This document shows positions 35,590 through 43,570 of a DNA stretch of 64,000 nt, piece after piece. Under the pieces are notes generated by a model that did not search any database, had not been told where the DNA came from, and saw only the letters and a program-made list of their open reading frames with translations. Source of the stretch: UBA1783 sp033808805 (GTDB taxonomy: Bacteria > Bacillota_I > Bacilli_A > Erysipelotrichales > Erysipelotrichaceae); the NCBI GenBank assembly GCA_033808805.1, contig JAPXMY010000001.1, forward strand, positions 310,001 through 374,000. The letters are read 5' to 3'. Each line of letters starts with the position of its first letter. Position 1 is the first letter of the stretch. The translations under genes were made by a program, and so were the position numbers.

Positions 35590-35835
35590 ATGGTATTCGG
35601 CAAATTATTAAGATCCTATAAAAAATTAAGAATAAACAACAAAGATGCAATCCAGCTAATGCTTGAAGTAGAAGATGATAATTTTCCTGATACTAAGAAT
35701 AAAGTATTTGCATATGGAATGACAGGTGATAGAACATTGTTTAAAAACTTTATAGGAAATGAAGTAGGAATAAATGGTCACATCATAACTCATATGGGAA
35801 CAAAAGTAATTATCGACGTGATTCAAATGGCATAA
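35590..35835 (+). CDS. 81-aa cargo protein next to the DUF262 nuclease, unknown function
   Basis: 81 aa, 4 bases after the nuclease stop, so it is probably co-transcribed. Beta-strand-rich, with NKVFAYGMTGDRTLFKNFIG followed by VGINGHIITHMG; the pattern could fit a small OB-like or SH3-like fold, but I do not recognise a family. There are no Cys residues or membrane segments. The RBS is weak (AAAG), suggesting coupling. It may modulate the nuclease or protect the host. Confidence 0.55.
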   Translation: MVFGKLLRSYKKLRINNKDAIQLMLEVEDDNFPDTKNKVFAYGMTGDRTLFKNFIGNEVGINGHIITHMGTKVIIDVIQMA

Positions 35836-35840
35836 ACAAG

Positions 35841-35868
35841 ATAAGAGTCCGATGGCTCTTATTTTTTT
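35841..35868 (+). terminator. Terminator of the cargo operon
   Basis: ATAAGAG and CTCTTAT pair around 8 bases, followed by T7. Confidence 0.8.
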
Positions 35869-35872
35869 GTCT

Positions 35873-36144
35873 TTAAATCCTGTTCACATACTTTTCGTTT
35901 CTTATTATATAAGTTAAACCCTGTTCACTTAGAAAGATTTGTTGTATTAAGAATGGTGCCGTGATAGATTCATCCTTCATAATAGGGTGATTGACAGTTC
36001 TTTTCTTTATTCCTTTATAATGCATTCTACAACCACAATTATTACAATAAGTTGGAAATGGGTCTCTTGAGATATGTATTATCTTTTCGGTTTTTCCTCA
36101 TCAAAAGATACATCATCAATGTTTATGGCACCATAATCTGGCAT
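35873..36144 (-). pseudogene. Transposase N-terminal remnant, probably ISL3 family
   Basis: From an ATG at 36144 the frame reads MPDYGAINIDDVSFDEEKP, then shifts by one base. It continues with KIIHISRDPFPTYCNNCGC and RMHYKGIKKRTVNHPIMKDE before drifting and stopping at 35873. The CNNC pair and the following basic KRTVNHP stretch resemble the N-terminal zinc ribbon of ISL3-type transposases. The DDE catalytic part is missing and replaced by the cargo. The 478-base gap 35836-36313 also holds the cargo terminator and the right inverted repeat. Confidence 0.55.
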
Positions 36145-36266
36145 ATTTAAAAGAACAAAATAATCTGATTTTTTTATGGTTATTGCACCTCTTATATAGA
36201 AGCTACAACCACCGATATATTATAAAAAAATAAGTAATTTTGTGGATTACTTATTTCATATTTTTG

Positions 36267-36288
36267 ACCCTAAAAGTCTTCGATTACC
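36267..36288 (-). repeat. Right terminal inverted repeat
   Basis: On the minus strand it begins GGTAATCGAAG and ends TTTTAGGGT, matching the left end at 17 of 22 positions. Confidence 0.65.
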
Positions 36289-36298
36289 CAATGGTTAG
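36289..36298 (+). repeat. Right copy of the 10-bp direct repeat
   Basis: CAATGGTTAG, identical to 32814-32823. The right copy continues into AAGTGCCATTG, so it forms one arm of a hairpin. Confidence 0.7.
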
Positions 36299-36313
36299 AA
36301 GTGCCATTGTCCT

Positions 36314-36817
36314 TTATTTTTGGCGAATCGTTTCTGTACTTGTATAATTTATGCCATACGGTTGCGAATCATCAATGCTATTTACAGTAATCTGGAAATC
36401 ATAAATCTCGTATTCTCCATAGGAAATTTCCAAATTTGCAGAAAAGAAGACAACATTTTTTTCAAGACGCAAACCATCTTCCTGTCGATAGTAAGCATGA
36501 GTGTTTTCTGCCAAAGAAATATTACCCCAGTGGTTGTTATCAAAAAGAAAGAAGAGATTAGCAGAAGAATTCTTCTCTTTATCAAAAGCAACTACCACTA
36601 CTTTAATAGGTGCGTTATTTTCAGTTGCGATAAGATAGTCCAACAGTTCATAGCCAGGATGATTATCGTTAAAGTTATCAATAAAACCATCCACGTCTGT
36701 CTCATATTGTATATCGTGCTGATTGGGATCTTCATTTTCTTTGTCCTTTTTAAAACAACCATTTAGTAAAACCATAAAAACAATCAGTGTCAGAAAAATT
36801 CTGTTTTTAAATTTCAT
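36314..36817 (-). CDS. Putative lipoprotein, unknown function
   Basis: 167 aa from the ATG at 36817 (AGAGG 9 bases upstream). A basic start and hydrophobic segment end in the lipobox LLNGC, so the mature protein should be lipid-anchored outside the membrane. An acidic linker follows (KKDKENEDPNQHD), then a small domain rich in beta strands with no motif I recognise. The gene ends at the hairpin into which the island inserted and is divergent from the tetR gene. Confidence 0.75.
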   Translation of the reverse strand: MKFKNRIFLTLIVFMVLLNGCFKKDKENEDPNQHDIQYETDVDGFIDNFNDNHPGYELLDYLIATENNAPIKVVVVAFDKEKNSSANLFFLFDNNHWGNISLAENTHAYYRQEDGLRLEKNVVFFSANLEISYGEYEIYDFQITVNSIDDSQPYGINYTSTETIRQK

Positions 36818-36917
36818 AATCAAAACCTCTAATTTACCTATGATAAATAGTATAGCAACAAAATTCTAAAGTAAATACAGGTTGGTAAAATATTCGTAAA
36901 TTAATAATGAACAGGTG

Positions 36918-36966
36918 TTTACTCTGGTGGGAAATAGTGTATAATAATAAACGGGAGTTTATTATT
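36918..36966 (+). promoter_or_regulatory. tetR promoter with a perfect operator dyad
   Basis: -35 TTTACT (36918-36923), a 16-base spacer and -10 TATAAT (36940-36945). A perfect 10-bp inverted repeat (AATAATAAAC, GGGA, GTTTATTATT; 36943-36966) overlaps the -10 and the RBS and touches the ATG. This fits autorepression by the TetR protein. Confidence 0.65.
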
Positions 36967-37599
36967 ATGGCACAGGTATTAAAAGAAGAAGTTAGAGACA
37001 AAATAATAACAGCTGCTAAAGAGGAATTTTTAAAAAAAGGATATAAAGATGCCAGCATGAGATCTATTGCTAGAAAAAGCAAGATGACAGTGGGCAATTT
37101 ATATCGTTATTTTTCTGGTAAAGAAGAATTGATAGTTCAGATTGTTTCTCCACCAATGTTGTTGTTAGACAGACTCTTAAAGAAAATAACAGGCGACAAG
37201 CTGACTTTTTATTCTGAGTACATCGATTTAAGTGGTGAGAACCTGTCAAATTTAAAAGAAAAAATTAATATTTTTGTGGAAGGGCTGGTTGAAATCTACC
37301 AACAGCACAAAGTTGAATTTAATGTTCTGATGATGCATTCAGAATTAAACGATGAAATAACAAAATGGTGCGCTAAACTGATAAAACATCTTTTAATAGT
37401 CAGCAACAGTATAGGGGAATACGAAGAAGAAGCTTTTATGCTTGCTCAAAGTTATGCTGTTGGACTGTTTAGCGGACTGAAGGAAATATTTGCCATAAGT
37501 GAACTGAACACAGAAAGACTAAAGAATGTAACAAAACTGTATCTGGAAAGTTGTCTTTCGATGTTTCAGTTTGATGCTAGAAAGAGTTTAGGTGACTAA
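36967..37599 (+). CDS. TetR-family transcriptional regulator
   Basis: 210 aa from the ATG at 36967. The N-terminal TetR DNA-binding domain has AAKEEFLKKGYKDASMRSIA and MTVGNLYRYFSGKEEL (about 18-62). The C-terminal ligand domain is not conserved. It lies in front of an ABC ATPase and an FtsX-like permease with coupled starts and most likely represses this unit through the dyad at 36943-36966. The inducer is unknown. Confidence 0.9.
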   Translation: MAQVLKEEVRDKIITAAKEEFLKKGYKDASMRSIARKSKMTVGNLYRYFSGKEELIVQIVSPPMLLLDRLLKKITGDKLTFYSEYIDLSGENLSNLKEKINIFVEGLVEIYQQHKVEFNVLMMHSELNDEITKWCAKLIKHLLIVSNSIGEYEEEAFMLAQSYAVGLFSGLKEIFAISELNTERLKNVTKLYLESCLSMFQFDARKSLGD

Positions 37600-37600
37600 T

Positions 37601-38302
37601 GTGAGTTTTATAGAATTTAAAAATGTTTCAAAAGTATATAAGATGGGCGAAGTGGAAATTAAAGCCTTGGATGATGTTTCGTTTGAAATTGAAAAAGGAG
37701 AATTTGTCTGTGTCTTAGGTGCTTCAGGGGCTGGTAAAACAACAATTCTTAATATTTTAGGTGGAATGGACAGTGCCACAAGTGGAACAATTGTTGTTGG
37801 TGATAAAGATATATCTAACGCTGATGATAAACAGCTGTGTGAGTATCGCCGCTATGATATCGGTTTTGTATTCCAGTTTTATAATCTGGTGCAAAATCTG
37901 ACAGCGATAGAAAATGTTGAACTGGTAACACAGATTGCCGAAGATCCAATGAGTTCAAAAGAAGTTCTTAAAATAGTAGGTCTGCAGGATAGAATGCATA
38001 ATTTTCCTTCACAACTTTCCGGTGGGGAACAGCAACGTGTGGCAATTGCCAGAGCGGTAGCTAAAAACCCCAAGCTTTTATTGTGCGATGAACCAACTGG
38101 AGCTTTAGATTATGTAACAGGTAAACAGGTTTTAAAAGTGTTACAGGATATGTGTTATAACCATGGTATGACAGTAATTATGATTACCCACAATGCCGCT
38201 TTAGCTGATATGGCAGATAAAGTTATCAGGGTTAAGAGTGGGAAAATCCTGAATATAAAGATTAATGAAAATCCAAAGAATGTAGAGGATATTGAATACT
38301 GA
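37601..38302 (+). CDS. ABC transporter ATP-binding protein (MacB/LolD type)
   Basis: 233 aa from a GTG at 37601, one base after the tetR stop and 5 bases after AGGTGA; a GTG at 37592 is an alternative. It has Walker A GASGAGKTT, signature LSGGEQQRVAIARA, and Walker B LLLCDEPTGALD. Such ATPases pair with FtsX/MacB-type permeases that work by mechanotransmission or export. The permease gene starts within its stop codon (TGATG). Confidence 0.92.
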   Translation: MSFIEFKNVSKVYKMGEVEIKALDDVSFEIEKGEFVCVLGASGAGKTTILNILGGMDSATSGTIVVGDKDISNADDKQLCEYRRYDIGFVFQFYNLVQNLTAIENVELVTQIAEDPMSSKEVLKIVGLQDRMHNFPSQLSGGEQQRVAIARAVAKNPKLLLCDEPTGALDYVTGKQVLKVLQDMCYNHGMTVIMITHNAALADMADKVIRVKSGKILNIKINENPKNVEDIEY

Positions 38303-41300
38303 TGTTTAGAAAAGATACATTTAGATTAATAAAGAAGAGCTTAAATAGGTTTTTATCGCTGGTAAGCATAGTAGCTATTGGTACGGGTTTTATGATGGGG
38401 TTGTTGTCATCGGCTACATTAATGAGAAACAGTGTGGACAAATATAACATTGATTCAAATCTTCATGATATTCAGCTATTTTCTTCATATGGGTTTTGTG
38501 ATGAAGATATAGGGATGATAAAAAAAATAGATTTTATTGATGGTGTTTTTGCCTCAAAGATGCAGGATGTATTCATTAATGTTGAAAACCAGGGACAGAG
38601 AATAATCAGATTAAGGGAGTTGGATAGTGATGTCAACAAATTTGAACTGATAGAAGGTCGACTTCCAATGAAAGATAATGAAGCAGTCTACATTGTTGGA
38701 GAATTTGCGGCTTTTGAAATCGGAGATAAAATAAAAATATATTTGGATGATTCTGATGTTTCAGAACTTATAAAAAATACCGAGTTTACAATAGTGGGAA
38801 AAGTTAAAAGTAGTGAATATATGTCACTGTTTTTGTCGACTTCATTACTGAAGAATTTGGATTTAAACAATGTCTTTTATATTCCAAACGGCAATTTCCT
38901 TAGCGATTACTATACAACAGTATATTTATCAGTAAAAAACGCTCAAGATTATCAGACAACTTCAAATGAATATTTTGATTTTGTGAATGCCAAAATTGAA
39001 GATCTGGAAATGATTACCATAGAACAGCAGAACTGCTTAAAAGAGCGATTGCTGATTGATATTGAAAAAGAGATTATTGAAGGAGAAGAGCTACTTCAGC
39101 AAAAAAAGGCTGATGGTGAAAAAGAGCTGGAAGAGGCAAGATTAAAGTTGGAAGAAGCCAATCTGATGTTAATTATTGCTCAAATGGAGATAGACAACAA
39201 TCTTTTAACCTTGAAGAGTTCTGAAAAGAAATTGCTGGAAAACGAAAAACTCGTTAACAGCAATCTGAAGCAGGTTAACGAGGCAATAAAAAAATTAGAA
39301 ACTGAGCAAAATAAAAGCATTGATGAAATATATAGTCAAATGACGACTTTATATCAGACATATAAAGCATTAGAAAGAATTGGAACAATCGAAAATGAAA
39401 CTACTGATAATTTATATGCTCAGATTGTCCAGCAGAACAACAATTTGAATTTAATAATCAATGAAAATAGAGCTTTAAAACAGGAATATGAAGCTCAATT
39501 AGTTGTGGTTAATAATAAACTGGCCACTGAAACAGATCCGCAGGAAATTGCAGATCTTAATTCACAGAAAGCTAACCTGCAGACAAGAATTGCCACCTGT
39601 GAGATAACAATTCAAACCTGCCAGGAAATTTTAGTCATCAACCAGCAGGTAATAGATAGTATCGAAAATAATCCAGATGGAGGCATAAGTCCAACACAAA
39701 TGGCGATGGATGAAATCGATCAGATGGCTGGCGGTTCAATTGAAACTACCTACATTCAACTGACGCAGCTGGTTGAAGGGAAAAAGGAATTAGAAGCAGC
39801 AAAGGCAGAAATCGAAGCAGGTAAAAAACAGATTGCTGATGGTAAAAAGCAGCTTGATGCAGCTCAAAAGGAGCTGGACATCAATAAAAAAGAATATCAT
39901 GATGGCTTAGAACAATATCGTGAGGGCTTGATAAAGTTTAATAATGAAATAGAAAAAGCTGAAAATGAACTTAAGTTAGCCCGCCAGCAATTGAAAGAAC
40001 TTCCTGATGCCAACTGGATGATTTTAGATCGAGATTATCATTATGCGAGCATCATGTTTAAAAATACCGTTTCACAAATGCAGGCAATTGGCTCAATCTT
40101 ACCACTTTTGTTCTATCTGGTAGCTGCTTTAATATGTATGACCACAATGACTCGTCTAATTGATGAGCAAAGAGGTCAGATAGGAATATTCAGGGCTTTA
40201 GGTTTTGGTCGCGGCCAAATAGTTGGCAAATATCTAGAGTATGCCTTTATTGCGACCATCTTTGGTTCGGTACTGGGAATCTTTACTGGCCAACTGCTAT
40301 TTCCAACGGTTATATATAATACCTGGAGATTGATGTATGATTTTCCAGATTTTCTTATGTCTTATCCATTTAAGAACATTTTAATCTGTTTTGCCAGTTT
40401 CAGTGTATTGATGCTTGCTGTTACTGCCGGTGTTGTCGCACAGAATCTGAAGGAAGCACCAGCTCAGCTTATGAGACCAAAAGCTCCTAAAAAAGCCAAG
40501 AAGGTTTTTTTGGAAAAGATCAGGTTTATCTGGAGCAGATTATCTTTTACCAGCAAAATAACTGTCAGAAATATTTTCAGATATAAAACAAGATTCTTTA
40601 TGACTGTAATTGGGGTTGCGGGATGTACCAGTTTGTTGGTGCTTGGCTTTGGCATTAAGGATTCAATAAGCAATATAGTAAATATCCAATATAAAGAGTT
40701 CTGGACCTATAATACTATCGTCAATCTGGAAAATGATCATAATTTAGATGATGTCATCTTAATATTGGAAAATAATTTAGATAATGAGTTTATCGTCCCT
40801 ATGATGACCTATAATGGTAAAGTCTATAACTCAAATCATGATGCCACGATAATTGTCGAGGTATTGGATGCTAGAAGTGCTGGTAATATTTTCAATCTTT
40901 ATGATATAAAAACAAATGAAAAACTGAAGTTAAACAACAAAGGAGTTATTGTTTCTGAAAAGTTTGCCAGACTTAATGATATAAAGTCCGGTGATTTTAT
41001 CATCATTGAATCAATTAATGGAATAAAAGCAGAAGTTCAGGTTACTGACATCTGTAAAATGCATTTCCAGCATTATTTATACATTTCTGATAATCTCTAT
41101 AAGCAGCTGTTTGATGAAGCAATCCATTATAATAAAATAGCTATCACCAATTACAAGGGTTATGAAAATGTTGGCCAGAGTTTAGAGAATGTTAAGAATG
41201 TCGCTTCGGTAACAGACTTCACTTCCTTTGTAGATCAGTTCAACTCAACGATTGAAGCTCTGGATATTATTATTGGAGCGGTTATCATAACTTCTGGTGC

Positions 41301-41661
41301 GCTAGCCTTTGTAGTATTGTTAAATCTGACACAGGTCAACATTTCAGAAAGAACAAGGGAAATTGCAACCTTAAAAGTAATCGGTTTGAGAGACCGTGAA
41401 ATCTATAGTTATCTGTTTAAGGAGATATTGATGCTTTCAGCCATTGGGGGAATCTGCGGTTTACCTTTAGGAATGGTTGAACTGAAAATGGTTATGTCAA
41501 TAATTGAAATAGATATGATTTTATTTCCAACAGAAATTAAACTGCTCAGTTATGTACTGGCTTATGGAATAACCTTTATTTTCACATTCGTTGTCCTGTT
41601 ATTTACCAGAAGACCATTAAGAAAAATAGAGATGGTTGAATCTTTAAAATCAGTTGAATAA
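38302..41661 (+). CDS. Large FtsX-like ABC permease with a coiled-coil domain
   Basis: 1119 aa. One N-terminal membrane helix (about 14-34) is followed by an extracellular region that becomes a long coiled coil (about 240-570, rich in Lys/Glu/Gln with many KKELE-type heptads). Next comes a first FtsX domain with three helices (about 590-720), a second helix (about 765-785), a second extracellular domain, and a final FtsX domain (about 990-1110). It works with the ATPase encoded directly before. Such TetR-controlled, coiled-coil permeases are common in gut Bacillota; the substrate is unknown. Confidence 0.88.
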   Translation: MFRKDTFRLIKKSLNRFLSLVSIVAIGTGFMMGLLSSATLMRNSVDKYNIDSNLHDIQLFSSYGFCDEDIGMIKKIDFIDGVFASKMQDVFINVENQGQRIIRLRELDSDVNKFELIEGRLPMKDNEAVYIVGEFAAFEIGDKIKIYLDDSDVSELIKNTEFTIVGKVKSSEYMSLFLSTSLLKNLDLNNVFYIPNGNFLSDYYTTVYLSVKNAQDYQTTSNEYFDFVNAKIEDLEMITIEQQNCLKERLLIDIEKEIIEGEELLQQKKADGEKELEEARLKLEEANLMLIIAQMEIDNNLLTLKSSEKKLLENEKLVNSNLKQVNEAIKKLETEQNKSIDEIYSQMTTLYQTYKALERIGTIENETTDNLYAQIVQQNNNLNLIINENRALKQEYEAQLVVVNNKLATETDPQEIADLNSQKANLQTRIATCEITIQTCQEILVINQQVIDSIENNPDGGISPTQMAMDEIDQMAGGSIETTYIQLTQLVEGKKELEAAKAEIEAGKKQIADGKKQLDAAQKELDINKKEYHDGLEQYREGLIKFNNEIEKAENELKLARQQLKELPDANWMILDRDYHYASIMFKNTVSQMQAIGSILPLLFYLVAALICMTTMTRLIDEQRGQIGIFRALGFGRGQIVGKYLEYAFIATIFGSVLGIFTGQLLFPTVIYNTWRLMYDFPDFLMSYPFKNILICFASFSVLMLAVTAGVVAQNLKEAPAQLMRPKAPKKAKKVFLEKIRFIWSRLSFTSKITVRNIFRYKTRFFMTVIGVAGCTSLLVLGFGIKDSISNIVNIQYKEFWTYNTIVNLENDHNLDDVILILENNLDNEFIVPMMTYNGKVYNSNHDATIIVEVLDARSAGNIFNLYDIKTNEKLKLNNKGVIVSEKFARLNDIKSGDFIIIESINGIKAEVQVTDICKMHFQHYLYISDNLYKQLFDEAIHYNKIAITNYKGYENVGQSLENVKNVASVTDFTSFVDQFNSTIEALDIIIGAVIITSGALAFVVLLNLTQVNISERTREIATLKVIGLRDREIYSYLFKEILMLSAIGGICGLPLGMVELKMVMSIIEIDMILFPTEIKLLSYVLAYGITFIFTFVVLLFTRRPLRKIEMVESLKSVE

Positions 41662-41737
41662 GGAAATAAGGTTTCAAACAAAAAAGTTCTATAATTTTTG
41701 TTCAAAATGTAGTACAATTCATAATGGAGGATTGTTT

Positions 41738-43570
41738 ATGGATTTAGATAAACTTAAAAGTTTTTATGATGGCTATGGTATGCAAAGCTATGAAATCTTT
41801 GGCGCTCACCTGCATGAAAACGGAACAATCTTTAGATTATATGCTCCAAATGCCAAGAGTGTAAGAATAGTTGGCGATTTCAATAATTGGAATATTAATG
41901 AAACATTTCTGTTTAAATCAGATTTGGGATTTTGGGAAATCTTTTTGGAAAATGTTGGAGAATATGCCAGATACAAATATGTAATTGAAGATAAAAAAGG
42001 TAAACTGGTGGAAAAAGCTGACCCGTACGGGTTTTATAATGAATTAAGACCGGGAGTATGTAATAAAGTAGTATCTCTTGAGTATCCCTGGAAGGATCAA
42101 CAATGGATGGCTACTAGAGATAAGTGTTTTGATAAACCGATGAATATATATGAAATTCATCTTGGAGGGTTTAAACGTAACTCTGAAGGTAAGTGGCTGA
42201 CTTATTATGAGATGATTGATGAAGTAATTCCGTATGTAGTTGAAATGGGATACACCCATGTTGAGCTGTTGCCATTAAACGAGCACGCTTTAGATGCTTC
42301 CTGGGGTTATCAGCAATATGGCTATCATTCAGTTACTTCCAGGTATGGTTCACCATATCAACTGATGATGTTTATTGATGCCTGCCATCAGGCTAATATC
42401 GGGGTTCTTATGGATGTGGTACTGGTGCATTTCTTAAAGGATACCTTTGGTTTGGCAAGATTTGATGGCACACCGCTGTATGAATCAAGTGATAAAAGAT
42501 ACAATGAAAGTCAATGGGGAACATATTACTTTGATTTTTCTAAAAACATCGTAAAAAGTTTTCTATTAAGCAGTGTCTGTCTGTGGCTGGATAAATATCA
42601 TATTGATGGAGTCAGAGTTGATGCTGTCAGTAATCTGATTTATTATCATGGCAACAAGCAGCTTGGGGAAAATAAAGAAGCAATAAGTTTCATTAAACGC
42701 TTCAATTATCATATTCATCAGAATTATCCAAGTGTAATCACTATGGCTGAAGACAGCAGCGATTATCCAAAGGTTACTGGTAATGAAGTTGAAGGTTTAG
42801 GATTTGACTATAAATGGGATCTGGGATGGATGAATGATACCTTAAAGTATTATGAAATGGATCCAGAATACCGTAAGCATCATCATAATTTAATAAATTT
42901 CTCAATGGCTTATTTTTACTCGGAAAAGTTTATAAACCCATTTTCACATGACGAAGTTGTGCACTCTAAAAAGACAATCGTCGACAAAATGTGGGGAAGT
43001 TACGAAGATAAATTCAGACAATGTAGAAACCTGATGGTCTATATGTATACCCATCCAGGCAAAAAGCTGAACTTTATGGGAAATGAAATTGCCTCTTTCA
43101 GAGAATTTGATGAGAATAAAGAACTAGACTGGTTTATTCTGCAATATCCAATTCATGACAGTTTTAAAAGATTGTGCCGTGATTTGAATCTGATTTATAA
43201 ATCTCATCCAGCTTTCTATAAGTATGACTACGATCATAAGGGATTTAAATGGATTGATGCTGATAATAACAAGCAGAGGGTTTACAGTTATATAAGATTT
43301 GATGATGACAACTGTTATGTAGTAGTATTGAATATGGCTCCTGTAGCATATGAACAGTTTGAAATAGGAGTGCCTACATATGGTTGGTTTACAGAAATAA
43401 TGAATTCAGAAAAAGACATCTATGGCGGATGTAATATGTGTAATTTCAACAAAATACAGGCAAAAAAAGGAAACTTGCACAATATGAAATACAAATTAAA
43501 TATTCGACTTGCACCATATGCAGCGGTAATATTTGAGGCAAAATTACGTAATGGAGGTAAAAATGTTTAG
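41738..43570 (+). CDS. glgB: 1,4-alpha-glucan branching enzyme
   Basis: 610 aa from the ATG at 41738 (GGAGG 7 bases upstream); the frame extends 28 codons upstream without support. It makes the alpha-1,6 branches of glycogen. A CBM48 domain (about 20-105, GDFNNWN) is followed by a GH13 barrel with catalytic GVRVDAV (Asp), the Glu in MAEDSSDYP, HDEV, and a C-terminal beta domain. The long N-terminal extension of some GlgB proteins is absent. It heads the glycogen locus and overlaps glgP by 8 bases. Confidence 0.95.
   Translation: MDLDKLKSFYDGYGMQSYEIFGAHLHENGTIFRLYAPNAKSVRIVGDFNNWNINETFLFKSDLGFWEIFLENVGEYARYKYVIEDKKGKLVEKADPYGFYNELRPGVCNKVVSLEYPWKDQQWMATRDKCFDKPMNIYEIHLGGFKRNSEGKWLTYYEMIDEVIPYVVEMGYTHVELLPLNEHALDASWGYQQYGYHSVTSRYGSPYQLMMFIDACHQANIGVLMDVVLVHFLKDTFGLARFDGTPLYESSDKRYNESQWGTYYFDFSKNIVKSFLLSSVCLWLDKYHIDGVRVDAVSNLIYYHGNKQLGENKEAISFIKRFNYHIHQNYPSVITMAEDSSDYPKVTGNEVEGLGFDYKWDLGWMNDTLKYYEMDPEYRKHHHNLINFSMAYFYSEKFINPFSHDEVVHSKKTIVDKMWGSYEDKFRQCRNLMVYMYTHPGKKLNFMGNEIASFREFDENKELDWFILQYPIHDSFKRLCRDLNLIYKSHPAFYKYDYDHKGFKWIDADNNKQRVYSYIRFDDDNCYVVVLNMAPVAYEQFEIGVPTYGWFTEIMNSEKDIYGGCNMCNFNKIQAKKGNLHNMKYKLNIRLAPYAAVIFEAKLRNGGKNV

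Larger units (their letters stand above)
32824..36288. mobile_element. Decayed insertion sequence carrying a DUF262 restriction-like cargo
   Basis: Outer 22 bp at each end (32824-32845 and 36267-36288) are inverted repeats with 17 identities and no gap. An exact 10-bp direct repeat flanks them. Inside the left end are three copies of TTTTAGGGT (32837, 32857, 32869), a likely protein-binding array. A frameshifted transposase N-terminus lies at the right end, and a 20-codon frame that may be its C-terminus lies at the left end. Both are on the minus strand. Between them is a visibly more AT-rich cargo of two genes. No complete transposase is present, so movement would need help in trans. Confidence 0.65.

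Noticed and set aside
35873..36144. Functional insertion sequence
   Set aside because: The transposase has a frameshift, lacks the catalytic part and is broken by the cargo.
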